NCBI RefSeq assembly: GCF_002776525.5
Contig: NC_045434.1
Span: 196,072,373-196,136,372, forward strand
DNA length: 64,000 nucleotides
From: Piliocolobus tephrosceles
Lineage: Eukaryota > Chordata > Mammalia > Primates > Cercopithecidae
Reading direction: 5' to 3'
This document shows positions 1 through 10,692 of the stretch, piece by piece. Made by a program: the position numbers and the translations under genes. Positions within the stretch are counted from its first letter, which is position 1. The number at the start of each line of letters is the position of its first letter. The notes under the pieces are model-generated. The model saw only the letters and a list, made by a program, of their open reading frames with translations, ran no database searches and had not been told where the DNA came from.

Positions 1-299
1 TTTTTTTTTTTTTTTGAGACAGAGTTTCACTCTTGTTGCCCAGGCTGGAGTGCAATGGTGCAATCTCGGCACACCGAAACCTCCACCTCCCGGGTTCAAG
101 TGATTTTCCTGCCTCGGCCTTTCAAGTAGCTAGGATTACAGGCATGTGCCACCATGCCTGGCTAATTTTTTCGTATTTTTAGTAGAAACAGGGTTTCACC
201 ATATTAGCCAGGATGGTCTCCATCTCCCGACCTCGGGTGATCCGCCTGCCTCAGCCTCCCAAAGTGCTGGGATTATAGGCATGAGCCACCATGCCTGGC
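1..299 (-). mobile_element. Alu, tail cut by the window edge
   Basis: The T-run starts at base 1, so the left target duplication is outside the window. Confidence 0.95.
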
Positions 300-516
300 A
301 AGATAAGACTTTTTAAAGCCTTAAGCTCAGCCATGGGTTTGCGCCATCAAATATCTATATGAGTAAGGTAAATTCCTCTCCTCTTGAGGTACCAAGATAA
401 CTTGGGATTCCTAGGCCTGTCAGAAAGTGACATTCTTTACTTACCATAGGTCAGGAACCCTGTAACCCTGTACAGGGCCTGTGTAGACAAGGTATGAGAA
501 CATTTTTTTCCCATGG

Positions 517-823
517 GTTTTTGTTGTTGTTGTTGTTTTTGAGACAGAGTCTTTCTCTGTTGCCCAGGCTGGAGTGCAGTGGCATGATCCTGGCTCACTG
601 CAACCTTCGTGGCCCTGGTTCAGGCAAATCCCCTCCCTTAGCCTCCTTAGTAGCTGGGATTACAGGCATGCGCCACCATACTCGGCTAATTTTTGTAGTT
701 TTAGTAGAGGCGGAGTTTCACAATGTTGGCCAGCCTGGTCTTGAACTCCTGACTTCAGGTGATCTGCTCACCTCAGCCTCCCAAAGTGTTGGGATTACAG
801 GCGTGAGCCACCATGCCCAGGCC
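517..823 (-). mobile_element. Alu with (TTG)n tail
   Basis: The tail reads TTGTTGTTGTTGTTGTTTTT (520-540). Inner region diverged (CCTTCGTGGCCCTGG). Confidence 0.95.
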
Positions 824-965
824 CCAAAGGGTTTTTATTGGCTCTATAAGTCAACTTCAATTCCTTAAAAGAGTCTGTCTGTACCTGAAAGCATGCCATT
901 CCAGTCAAAGCCTTGATAAAATAACCAGTATCTCCAATTGTGTTCTGTTACAATAGACAGATTCT

Positions 966-1289
966 TGTTTTCTTTTTTCTTTTTCTTTCTTTCTTTTTTT
1001 TTTTTTTGAGACAGAGTTTTGCTCTGTCACCCAGGCTGGAGTGCAGTGGCACGATCTCAGCTCACTGCAACCTCTGCCTCCCAGGTTCAAGTGATTCTCC
1101 TGCCTCAGCCTCCAGAGTAGCTGGGATTACAGGCACCTGCCACCACGCCCAGCTAATTTTTGTATTTTTAGTACAGATGGAGTTTCACCATGTTTGCGAG
1201 GCTTGTCTCTAACTCCTGACCTCAGGTGATCCACCTGCCTCGGCCTCCCAAAGTGCTGGGATTACAGGCATGAGTCACCATGCCCAGCC
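966..1289 (-). mobile_element. AluS
   Basis: Flanked by ATAGACAGATTCTT / ACAGACAGATTCTT as target duplication. Confidence 0.95.
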
Positions 1290-2378
1290 AACAGACAGAT
1301 TCTTATTGCACTTATGCAAATAACTATATTGCCATAAGTAAGAATACTCACAAACAGTTTCCAAAGTTTGGAGAAACCAGGTAGAAAGGAAGATGCTCCT
1401 AATTTTATTTGTAGGAGTATACGTTAAAACAATTCAGTTGACTGAGAATAAAAGAACTTTTTTTCTTCAGAAAAATAAGATCCAAGAAGAGAAAAAACCA
1501 TACAAACCTTTTAATATATGCATAGTTGGGATATCTACTTTTAATTAAGGTGACTTTTACCTGAATCTCTTATTACCAGACTGTAGCTAGGCCAAACAGC
1601 CTATATTTCTGGCTTTTGAACTTTACTAAAGGTAACTTCCCAGGTGCTGAGAGAAGAAAAACTTCAAGATGGGAAGTCAGAAGTTGTACATAGAGGTGAA
1701 GGAAATCAACAAGTGGCAAAGGTCACACAAATATCAACCAGAAAGTATTCATTCTCTAGGCTGAAAATTGAACCCAGGGTGCCATTGTGAAAAGCCAAAA
1801 CCTTAGCTACTAAGCTACAGCATTAGGCAGTTTCCATTGCTCTTCCCAGACGGAGCCTAGAGCAGTCAATTTTGAGCTTGCAAAGGCTTTTAATTACTCA
1901 AGATAATTTTTAGAGCGAACCTATGACAAAATTCCTGTCCTCTGGATGGTGCAAACCAAGAGAAAGTACCACCACATGGTTACAAGGTCAAGTTCCCAAG
2001 GACATAAAACAAGACAAGAGGGAAATTTTATCCAGTTTTTGTTTCAGGGACCTCCAACAAAATTTGTAACTGACCAGTTTGCCAGGCTGGCTTGAATAGC
2101 GGGCTTATGAGGTCCTAAGTCCATGTTCTACTCTAAGGTACTCCTTTTTATGACAGAACAATACAGAAAGACAAATTCATAGCACAAAGCACACCAGATT
2201 TGCTATAGCTTAAGACTAGCCTCATGAATCCTTTTTTTCACTAATCAAAAACTTGCAGAGGAGACAATGATTTTTACTGTTCCCACAATCAGTTTGCACA
2301 GAGAAAGAGAGGCCAGAAGTCTGATTGGTAAGAAACTCTTACCCTTTTGCCAGCATGCCAAATTTCTGGGGTTCCCTT
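1290..2378. other. Non-Alu interval, unassigned
   Basis: Apart from the tRNA-like patch at 1758-1820 I recognise nothing. Composition is AT-rich and there is no sustained ORF. An old LTR or LINE could be present below my recognition. Confidence 0.4.
1758..1820 (-). other. Degenerate tRNA-like sequence
   Basis: The minus strand reads GTAGCTTAGTAGCTAAGG, GGCTTTTCACAATGGC and CTGGGTTCAATTTTCAG. It has an A-box-like and a B-box-like part, a complete T stem (CTGGG/TTCAG with two G-U pairs) and a D stem of 3 pairs. The acceptor and anticodon stems do not pair. It could be a tRNA-derived SINE head or an old tRNA pseudogene. Confidence 0.35.
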
Positions 2379-2379
2379 T

Positions 2380-2640
2380 TCCTTTTTTTCTTTTTCTTTT
2401 GTGAGATGGAGTCTCGCTCTGTCACCCAGGCTGGAGTGCAGTGGCACAGTCTCGGCTCACTGCAACCTCCACCTCCTGGGTTCAAGCAATTCTCCTGCCT
2501 CAGCCTCCCAAATAGCTGGGATTATAGGTGCATACCACCATGCCCAGCTAATTTTTGTACTTTTGTAGAGACAGGGTTTCATCATGTTGACCAGGCTGGT
2601 CTTGAACTCCTGACTTCAACTTGAACCACCACTCCCGGCC
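2380..2640 (-). mobile_element. Alu with internal deletion
   Basis: GACTTCAACTTGAACCACC shows loss of about 45 bp near the Alu 5' end. Target duplication GTTCCCTTTTCC / GTTCCCTTTTCC. Confidence 0.95.
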
Positions 2641-2728
2641 GAGTTCCCTTTTCCTGAGTGGCCCTAGCAACCCTGCTTGCTGCACCATAGCCCTGGGGGC
2701 CTAGCCACAATACAAAGGAAAATCATCG

Positions 2729-3064
2729 CTGGGCACAGTGGCTCACACCTATAATGCCAGCACTTTCGGAGGCCGAGGAGGGCGGATCACAAGGTCAGGA
2801 TTTCCAGACCAGCCTGGCCAACCTAGTGAAACCCCGTCTGTACTAAAAATACAAAAATTAGCCGGGCATGGTGGCACATGCCTGTAGTCCCAGCTGCTTG
2901 GGAGGCTGAGGCAGGAGAATTGCTGGAATGCGGGAGGCAGAAGTTGTGGTGAGCTCAGATCGCGCCACTGCACTTTAGCCTGGGCAACAGAGTGAGCCTC
3001 TGTAAAAAAAAAAAAAAAAAAAAAAGAAAGGAAGGAAGGAAGGGGGAAAGAAAGAAAGAAAGAA
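2729..3064 (+). mobile_element. Alu with (GGAA)n(AAAG)n tail
   Basis: Target duplication AAAATCATCG on both sides. The A-tail evolved into a microsatellite (3025-3064). Confidence 0.95.
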
Positions 3065-3066
3065 AA

Positions 3067-3741
3067 TCATCGTTTTCCATTTCATGGAACCATAGGCAAA
3101 AGCCTCTCAATTTTGCAAGATGCCACTCAACTAGCTGCATGGCGGAACCAAATTAACATTTCCCATTCCAGCCAAAGCGAAATACTTGTCACAAAACATA
3201 GACATTAGCCATTCCCCTTAGTGGCCAATATGTAACTGGCAAGGCTCAAACTTGCCTCCAGTTGGGCCCTGTCATCTTTGATCCACTCAGTATGGGGTGG
3301 AATGACCTCCAACCAGGAATTTCAACATGTGGTCTCTGGGCAAGAAGGAAGAATGGACAGTTGTCCTGAGTACAGAAAAGATAGAAAAGGGAAAGGAGAC
3401 AGAGAGAAAGAGAAGCATTGCCTGCAGTGGAGTGGGGAAGGCTAGGAGCTAGGGAGGCCAGAGAAAGACCCATCCATTGCAACCACACTGAATCAAAAGC
3501 TCAGGTGGCTGCTTGTGAGTCAGGAACGGATTTTTTTTTTTCTAGCAGTCCCATCAGGAGATCCTCTCCCTTTGGGGAGGAAAAAGGCTCCCCATATCCC
3601 GTGATTCTATACTTGCCTAATCCTGTCACCCACAGCCATCAGCAAAGATTGCAAGGCAGATTAATCCAAAAAGAATGGTGATTAACATCCCATAGTGCCA
3701 AATACACTTTTAACCAAGAGGGACTTTACTGAGGGAGGCCT
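3067..3741. other. Non-Alu interval, unassigned
   Basis: No repeat or gene identified. ORFs of 80-87 codons on both strands overlap one another and have no motif. Together with 2641-2727 and 1290-2378 it may be one older unit broken by Alus. Confidence 0.4.
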
Positions 3742-3758
3742 CTAACCCCATAAATCTT

Positions 3759-3908
3759 TTTTATTGTTGTTGTTGTTTTGTTTTTTTATAAATTGAGACG
3801 AGGTCTCACTATGTTGCCCAGGCTGGTCTCAAACTCCTGAGCTCAAGTGATTCTCCTGTCTCAGCCTCCCAAAGTTCTGGGATTACAGGTGTGAGCCACC
3901 ACACCTAG
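3759..3908 (-). mobile_element. Free left Alu monomer (FLAM-like)
   Basis: Only one arm is present. Target duplication TAACCCCATAAATCTT at 3744 and 3911. Confidence 0.85.
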
Positions 3909-3944
3909 CCTAACCCCATAAATCTTAGGAAGGACTCTAACCTT

Positions 3945-4075
3945 CCTAAGTTGGGAGACTGAGGTGGGAGGATCACCTGAGCCCAGAAGGTCAAGGCTAC
4001 AGTGAGCCATCATCACACTGCTACACTCTAGCCTGGGCAATAGGGTGAGATTGCATCATAAATAAATAAATAGAA
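3945..4075 (+). mobile_element. Alu right-arm fragment
   Basis: Starts GGGAGACTGAGGTGGGAGGA and ends in an AAATAAATAAAT tail; the left arm is missing. Confidence 0.8.
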
Positions 4076-4110
4076 AATCTAAGGTCCAGATAGAATGTGG
4101 GTGCTGGAGA

Positions 4111-4418
4111 GACTGGGCGAAGTGGTTCACACCTGTAATCCCAGCGCTTTGGGAGGCCAAGATGGGTGGATCACGAGGTCAGGAGTTCAAGACCAGCCTG
4201 GCCAACATGGTGAAACCTCGTCTCTACTAAACATACAAAAATTAGCCAGGTGTGGTGGCGGGCACCTGTAATACCAGCTACTCAGGAGGCTGAGGCAGGA
4301 GAATTGCTTGAACCTGGGAGGTGGAGGTTGCTGTAAGCCAAGATTGCGCCATTGCACTCCAGCCTGGGCCTGGGTGACAGAGCAAGACTCCATCTCAAAA
4401 AAAAAAAAAAAAAAAAAA
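4111..4418 (+). mobile_element. AluS
   Basis: Complete, with a 21-22-A tail. GCCTGGGCCTGGGTGACAG holds a 6-bp duplication. Confidence 0.95.
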
Positions 4419-4424
4419 GGCTCC

Positions 4425-4650
4425 CAGGTGGTGAACACTAATGTAAGCCAAGATGGAAATTTGGAAGAATCTGAAGCCTAGCAATAATCTCACAGTGATT
4501 GTCAGGATAGAAGAACAGCCAAGGTAGGAAAAGAAAACTGAGAAGTTGGAGAATCAAGAGCAGGTGACTCTTGAGCCGTCTTTAAGTACTTCTGCTAATG
4601 AAGTAAGAGAAGATAAAATATGCCACTACCACATAATACGATTACTGCCA
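4425..4650. other. Non-Alu interval before the MITE
   Basis: AT-rich sequence, nothing recognised; the similar stretch 4723-4884 separates the MITE from the L1 3' end. Confidence 0.4.
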
Positions 4651-4722
4651 TTAGGTTGAACCATATGAAATTGTTGATATTCGATTGCTATGAAAATGAC
4701 AATTTCATATGGTCCAACTTAA
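4651..4722. mobile_element. Mariner-like MITE (MADE-type hairpin)
   Basis: Two 24-nt arms, 4651-4674 (TTAGGTTGAACC then ATATGAAATTGT) and 4699-4722, are reverse complements at 22 of 24 positions around a 24-nt loop. The ends TTAGGTTG...CAACTTAA, the 72-nt size and the TA on the right are like MADE1, a mariner-derived element. The interior is not the MADE1 consensus I know, so it may be a related family. The RNA would fold into a miRNA-precursor-like hairpin. Confidence 0.65.
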
Positions 4723-4884
4723 TATTTTACATTATCTCATTTGGAGACAAGGAGTGCTAACACTGACGACAATTAGCAATTAGCCGATTTATGTGGAAAA
4801 TGATAGATTTGATTTCTTAATTTTTTGACAAAGCTGATATTACTCAGTTAACCACTAAAACTATGAAGTTCTATTATTATTAGA

Positions 4885-5322
4885 TTAAACCCTTTAAGAA
4901 TATAATTTTGATGCAACCATAAAAAGGAACATGATTCTGTCTTTTGCGGGAACATGGATGGAGGTGGAGGCTATTATCCTTAGCAAACTAATGCAGGAAC
5001 AGAAAACCACACACTGCATATTCTCACTTACAAGTGGGAGCTAAATGATGAGAACTTATGAACATGAAAAAGGAAACAAGAGATACTGGGGTCTATTAGA
5101 TGATGGAGGGTGGAGGGTGGAGGGTGCGAGAAGGAAGAGGAGCAGAAAAGATAACTATTGGGTACTGAGTTTAAGCAGAAAAGATAACTGTTGGGTACTG
5201 GTTTCATCCTGGGTGATGAAATAATCTGTACAACAAACCCCCATGATATGAGTTTACCTATGTAACTGATACTTACATGTATCCTCAAATCTAAAATAAA
5301 AGTTTTAAAAAAAGAATATAAT
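4885..5322 (+). mobile_element. L1 3' end (ORF2 tail and 3' UTR)
   Basis: Shows GGGAACATGGATGGAGGTGG, TATTCTCACTTACAAGTGGG, TGATGAGAACTTATGAACA, a G-rich GGAGGGT repeat, CCCCCATGATATGAGTTTAC, a final AATAAAAG and an A-tail at about 5310. It is 5'-truncated. A 33-bp unit in the 3' UTR is duplicated in tandem (5141-5173 and 5174-5206). Confidence 0.85.
5141..5206 (+). repeat. 33-bp tandem duplication inside the L1 3' UTR
   Basis: AGCAGAAAAGATAACTATTG GGTACTG... at 5141 repeats from 5174 with A to G at one position and a few changes at the end. Other L1 3' UTRs have one copy. Confidence 0.85.
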
Positions 5323-5458
5323 TCTGAGATGCTGTATACTCTCTTTTTTTTTCAGTATATTATGCCTTGGTTTTCTACCAATTAAGGAAACTGAGCCATA
5401 GAATCACAGAAATGAAAACCATGCAATTAACTTTTTATTATTTTATTTATTTATTTTA

Positions 5459-5751
5459 ATTTTTTTTTTTGAGACGGAGTCTCGCTCTGTCGCCCAGGCT
5501 GGAGTGCAGTGGCCGGATCTCAGCTCACTGCAAGCTCCGCCTCCTGGGTTTACGCCATTCTCCTGCCTCAGCCTCCCGAGTAGGTGGGACTACAGGTGCC
5601 CGCCACCTCACCCGGCTAGTTTTTTGTATTTTTAGTAGAGACGGGGTTTCACCGTGTTAGCTAGGATGGTCTCGATCTCCTGACCTCGTGATCCACCTGC
5701 CTCGGCCTCCCAAAGTGCTGGGATTACAGGCTTGAGCCGCCGCGCCCAGCC
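5459..5751 (-). mobile_element. AluY, Old World monkey type
   Basis: GTGGCCGGATCTCAGC and CAGGCTTGAGCC on this strand are the monkey AluY variants. Confidence 0.95.
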
Positions 5752-6044
5752 TATTTTATTTTATTTTATTTATTTTTTGAAATGGAGTCTCTCTGTGTCA
5801 CCCCGGCTGGAATGCAGTGGCACGATCTTGGCTCACTGGGTTCAAGCAATTCTCCTGCCTCAGCCTCCCGGGTAGCTGGGACTACAGGCACACGCCACCA
5901 TGCCCAGCTAATTTTTGTAATTTTAGTAGAGACGGAGTTTCATCATGTTGGCCAGGCTGGTCTTGAACGCCTGACCTCAAGTGATCCACCTGCCTCGGCC
6001 TTCCAAAGTGCTGGGATTACAGACATGAGCCACTGCACCCGGCC
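5752..6044 (-). mobile_element. AluS
   Basis: Directly abuts the preceding AluY through a TATTTTATTTTATTTTATTT tail. Lacks about 25 bp in CTCACTGGGTTCAAGC. Confidence 0.95.
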
Positions 6045-6559
6045 AATTATATTTAGAGTAGATAACATTTATGAGACCTTGAAATGCAGTGGCTTACAGA
6101 AAGAAGTTTAAACAATAATACATCATTCTATGGGAGAGGGAATACAAATAATTCCATATAAAAGAAACAAACCATATGCAGGAAAAGGCTAGCAATAAGA
6201 AAGGCATTGAGCCTACAAAAGGAAAAGGATATTCCAAACTCCACAGCTCAAAAACTTCAAACTGATCTTTGCCTAATCATGAAGGAACTGAAAGAAGCAT
6301 TTAGTTACGTTACTCTGGTTCCCTAGTAAAAGGAACTAGCTCTAAGGAACTAAAAAGCTAAAAAAGAGAAGTAAAAAGGGGTGGCTCAACTTTTGCCATC
6401 CAAACAAACACCAAAGGACTCAGTTGGTGTTGCAAAAGGAGGACTGACTTCTGGAGATCTGGGTTTTGGCCCTAACTCTGCCACTAAATTGTTGTGTGAC
6501 CTTCAGCAAATCTTCGTCTTTCAAAATCTGAATTTTCACCTCTTCAAAATGAAGATGTG
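6045..6559. other. Non-Alu interval, unassigned
   Basis: AT-rich, no gene. CTCTGCCACTAAATTGTTGT then GTGACCTTCAGCAAATC around 6478-6510 is MIR-like, so a short MIR on the plus strand is possible. Confidence 0.4.
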
Positions 6560-6777
6560 GAACACATGATCTAAAACAATATAATTTCCAACTTACAGAA
6601 AAATTTCAAAAACAGTACAAGAAACTCCCAGAAGTCCTTTATCCAAATTCATAAATTACATTTTGCTCCATTTGCTTTATTATTCTCTCTTTACATACAT
6701 AGTTATAAATATACGTACATTTTTTCCTGAAACATTTGAGATATATTGAAGACTCATTACCCCTGAGTGTATTTCTT

Positions 6778-7068
6778 TTTTTGGGGGGGACGGGAGTCTC
6801 GCTCTGTTGCCCCAGGCTGGAGTGCAGTGGCGCAATCTCGGCTCACTGCAAACTCCGCCTCCTGGGTTCACGCCATTCTCCTGCCTCAGCCTCCCCAGTG
6901 GCTGGGACTACAGGTGCCCGTCACCACGCCCAGCTAATTTTCTGTATTTTTAGTAGAGATGGGGTTTCACCATGTTAGCCAGGATGGTCTAAATTTCCTG
7001 ACCTCGTGATCCACCCGCCTCGGCCTCCCAAAGTGCTGGGATTACAGGCGTGAGCCACATTGCCCGGC
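6778..7068 (-). mobile_element. AluY/S, first insertion at a reused site
   Basis: Target GAGTGTATTTCTT at 6765 and 7070. Confidence 0.95.
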
Positions 7069-7082
7069 GGAGTGTATTTCTT

Positions 7083-7386
7083 TCTTTCTTTTTTTTTTTT
7101 TTTTGAGACGGAGTCTTGCTCTGCCGCCCGGGCTGGAGTGCAGTGGCCGGATCTCAGCTCACTGCAAGCTCCGCCTCCCGGGTTCACGCCATTCTCCTGT
7201 CTCAGCCTCCCGAGTAGCTGGGACTACAGGCGCCCGCCTGGTCGCCCGGCTAGTTTTTTGTATTTTCTATTAGAGATGGAGTTTCACCGTATTAGCCAGG
7301 ATGGTCTCGATCTCCTGACCTCGTGATCCGCCCGTCTCGGCCTCCCAAAGTGCTGGGATTACAGGCTTGAGCCACCGCGCCCGGCC
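7083..7386 (-). mobile_element. AluY, second insertion at the same site
   Basis: Target duplication CCCGGCGGAGTGTATTTCTT (7063-7082 and 7387-7406) includes the 5' end of the older Alu, so this one is younger. Confidence 0.97.
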
Positions 7387-7509
7387 CCCGGCGGAGTGTA
7401 TTTCTTAAGAACAAGGTCATTGTCTTATGTTACCACAGTATAGATATAAAAATCAGGACATTTAACATTGATGCAATACTATTATCTAATTCGTAGTCCA
7501 TACTAAATT

Positions 7510-7810
7510 TTTTTTTTTTTTTTTTTTTTGAGACGGAGTCTCGCTCTGTCGCCTGGGCTGGAGTGCAGTGGCCGGATCTCAGCTCACTGCAAGCTCCGCC
7601 TCCCGGGTTTACGCCATTCTCCTGCCTTAGCCTCCGAGTAGCTGGGACTACAGGCGCCCGCCACCTCGCCCGGCTAGTTTTTTGTATTTTTTAGTAGAGA
7701 CGGGGTTTCACCGTGTTAGCCAGGATGGTCTCGATCTCCTGACCTCGTGATCCGCCCGTCTCGGCCTCCCAAAGTGCTGGGATTACAGGCTTGAGCCACC
7801 GCGCCCGGCC
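7510..7810 (-). mobile_element. AluY, Old World monkey type
   Basis: Exact target duplication GTCCATACTAAATTTT. Low divergence marks a recent insertion. Confidence 0.97.
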
Positions 7811-7854
7811 GTCCATACTAAATTTTATTAATTGTCCTAAAAATATTATTATTT

Positions 7855-8121
7855 TGATAGAGACAGAGTCTTGTTTTGTTGCCCAGCTGGAATGCAATGG
7901 CTCAATCATAGCTCACTGCAACTTCAAACTCCTGGGCTCAAGCAATCCTCTTGCCTCCCAAGTAGCTAGTACTACAGGCATGTGCCACCACATCAGGCTA
8001 ATTTATAAAATTTTTTGTAGAGACTAGGTCTCACTATATTGCCTGGGCTGGTCTCCAATTCCTGGCCTCGAGACAGCCTCCTGCCTCGGCCTCCCAAAGT
8101 GCTGGGGTTATAGGCATGAGC
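7855..8121 (-). mobile_element. AluJ
   Basis: Diverged; target duplication CCTAAAAATAT. Confidence 0.93.
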
Positions 8122-8750
8122 CCTAAAAATATAATCTAAGACTATTTTTCTTTCCTGGTCTGGAATCAAATCCAAGATCACATACTGCCTTTAGCTGTCA
8201 CGTCTCTTTTGTCTACCTTAACCTGTACTAGGTCCTCAGTCTTTTCTTTCTGTTTTCTGACCTCGATATTTGTGAACAGTACAGGCCAGTTATTCTATAA
8301 AAGGCCCTCAATTTGGGTGGGTCTGAGATCTTCCGTGATTAGATTCAGCTTGTGCATTTTAGGCAGGGTTACCATTGAAGCAATGTTGTGTCCTCAGTGC
8401 TTCTTACTAGGAGGGACATGGAAGTCAGTTGGTCCTAATATCAGTGATATTAGGTTTCATGACTTCGTTAAAGCAGTGGTAATGAGGTTCCTCCACTATT
8501 TTCCCTTTGTAACTATTAAGTAACTTATGGACAGATACTTTCCTATGTAAATAACCCTCTCCTTATCAAACCATCACCCACTAGTTTTGGCATCCACGCA
8601 TAAGCTTCTTACCCCATCATTCTATTTATATTTACTAGCTGTCATCCTATTGTAAGGAAAACCTTGCCCTTTCCCTACATTTATATTATTATTCACCTAG
8701 AGGCTGATGAGAAAGGAAATGTCTGAATTCCATTATGATAAAGCTGACAA

Positions 8751-9341
8751 TTGCTATCAATTTTTCCATAGGTGTTGGTCTACAATGTGATTTTCCCTCA
8801 AGAAATTAAATAGTGCCACTGTTCTCCAGTTCAGTAATACATAAACCACAGCATTTTGACTCTAAAGTCCATGGACCACTGTTGTAGGTTATTAGTATCA
8901 ATACGGTAATATACAAGAGTTCTGAAAATTAACCTTAGATTTAATAAGAGGTAACACATTTTCACATGTAATTTTTTCATTTTACTTAAGAAAGACAATG
9001 TTCTTGGGGTTCTTCCAATTTAAGTTCTGAATTTAAATATTAGAAATAAAACAGGATTGAAAACCTAGTTACATTATCTTATAGCACCAACCCCATAAGA
9101 GGCATCGGCTTGCAGACCAGGATATAACAATGAGGTTCAAGTTGCATGGAACTCTGGACACACAGGCAGGAGCTTGGCAGAAATATTTTAAAGGAGCTGA
9201 AAGAAACTAAAGCTTATAAGGTCACATCAGAAAGGTAAATTTGAAAAATGTTAAACTTCACCTCTAGGTGAAGTTTAAGTGCAAAGCTTTCTAAATTAGT
9301 CAAAAGGTACTTAGGTTTCAGTTACATGTTCAATCACTTGA
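8751..9341. other. Non-Alu interval, unassigned
   Basis: AT-rich, no gene or clear repeat; contains the hairpin at 9251-9278. Confidence 0.4.
9251..9278. repeat. Perfect 13-bp-arm hairpin
   Basis: TTAAACTTCACCT (9251-9263), CT, AGGTGAAGTTTAA (9266-9278). It lies in apparently unique DNA. Confidence 0.95.
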
Positions 9342-9355
9342 CTGTAAAGTGGTTT

Positions 9356-9669
9356 TCTTTCTTTCTTTAATTTTTTTTTTTTGAGATGGAGTCTCGCCCT
9401 GTTGCCCAGGCTGGAGTGCAGTGAGTGGCGTGATCTTGGCTCACTGCAACCTCCATCTCTCAGGTTCAAGCAATTCTCCTGCTTAAGCCTCCCGAGTAGC
9501 TAGGATTACAGGCACGCCCCACCATGCACAACCAATTTTTTGTATTTTTAGTAGAGATGGGGTTTCACCATGCTGGCCAGGCTGGTCTCAAACTCCTGAC
9601 CTCAAGTGATCCTCCCGCCTCGGCTTCCCAAAGTACTGGGATTACAGGAATGAGCCACCACACCTGGCC
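9356..9669 (-). mobile_element. AluS, first of a stack of three
   Basis: The outer target copy CTGTAAAGTGGTTT is at 9342. Confidence 0.95.
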
Positions 9670-10008
9670 CTTTATTTAATTTTTTGTTTGTTTGTTTTTT
9701 GTTTTTGAGACTGAGTTTTGCTCTTGTTGCCCAGGCTGGAGTGCAATGGCGCGATCTCGGCTCACTGCAACCGCTGCCTCCCAAGTTCAAGTGATTCTCC
9801 TGTCTCAGCCTCCCCAGTAACTGGGATTACAGGTATGCGCCACAACACCCAGCTAATTTTGTATTTTTTGTAGGGCTAATTTTGTATTTTTAGTAGAAAT
9901 GGGGTTTCTCCATGCTGGTCAGGCTGGTCTTGAACTCTTGACCTCAGGCGATCCACCTGCCTCAACCTCCAAAAGTGCTGGGATTACAGGCGTGAGCCAT
10001 GCCTGGCC
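9670..10008 (-). mobile_element. AluS, second of the stack
   Basis: Contains a duplication: GCTAATTTTGTATTTT occurs twice (9861 and 9884). Confidence 0.95.
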
Positions 10009-10318
10009 TCTTTGTTTAATTTTTATAGAGAGAGGGTCTCACGCTGTTGCCCAGAGTGGAGTGCAGTGGTGTGATCATAGCTCACTGCAGCCTCCAACTC
10101 CTAGGTGCAAGCAATTCCCATGCCTCAGCCTCCAAAGTAGCTAGGACTATAAGCGAGCACCACCACACCCAGCTGATTTTATTTATTTATATTTTTTGTA
10201 GAGACAGGGTCTTGCTATGTTGCCCAAGCTAATCTCAAACTCCTGGGCTCAAGTGACCACCCCCCCAAACCTTGGCCTCCCCAAGTGGGATTATAGGCAT
10301 GAACCACTATGCCTGGTC
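10009..10318 (-). mobile_element. AluJ, third of the stack
   Basis: Oldest of the three by divergence. The right outer target copy CTGTAAAGTGGTTT follows at 10319. Confidence 0.93.
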
Positions 10319-10365
10319 TGTAAAGTGGTTTCCTTTGAGGGGTGAATGGATAAGAGCTTGGGGTC

Positions 10366-10684
10366 TGCCAGGCACTGTGGCTTGTGCCTGTAATTCCAGC
10401 ACTTTGAGAGGCCAAGGCAGGTGGATCACATGAGGTCAGGAGTTCGAGACCAGTCTGGCTAACATGGTGAAAACCATCTGTACTAAAAATACAAAAAATT
10501 AGCTGGGCGTGGCAGCAGGTGCCTGTAGTCCCAGCTACTCGGGAGGCCGAGGCAAGAGAATGGCGTAAACCCAGGAGGCAGAGCTTGCAGTGAGCGGAGA
10601 TTACGCCACTGGACTCCAACCTGGGCGACAGAGCAAGACTCTGCCTCAAAAAAATAAATAAATAAATAAATAAATAAATAAATA
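10366..10684 (+). mobile_element. Alu with (AAAT)n tail
   Basis: Complete; tail AATAAATAAATAAATAAATA. Confidence 0.95.
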
Positions 10685-10692
10685 CAAAAAAT

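Larger units (their letters stand above)
6560..8750 (-). mobile_element. Old L1M 3' UTR remnant, split by four Alus
   Basis: Segments 6560-6764, 7387-7507, 7811-7850 and 8122-8750 together follow the widespread L1M-type 3' region: CAACATTGATGCAATACTAT-like text, AAATCCAAGATCACATACTG, GTACAGGCCAGTTATTCTAT, CTCAATTTGGGTGGGTCTGA, CTATGTAAATAACCCTCTCC. I believe it reads antisense to the L1, but the strand is less sure than the family. Confidence 0.55.

Noticed and set aside
494..868. 124-codon ORF and dozens of similar ORFs of 60-200 codons across the window
   Set aside because: They contain the standard translated antisense Alu words (SPRLECSGxISAHC, SPASASRVAGTTG, WLTPVIPALWEAEAGG and similar) and coincide with Alu bodies. 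They are not genes.
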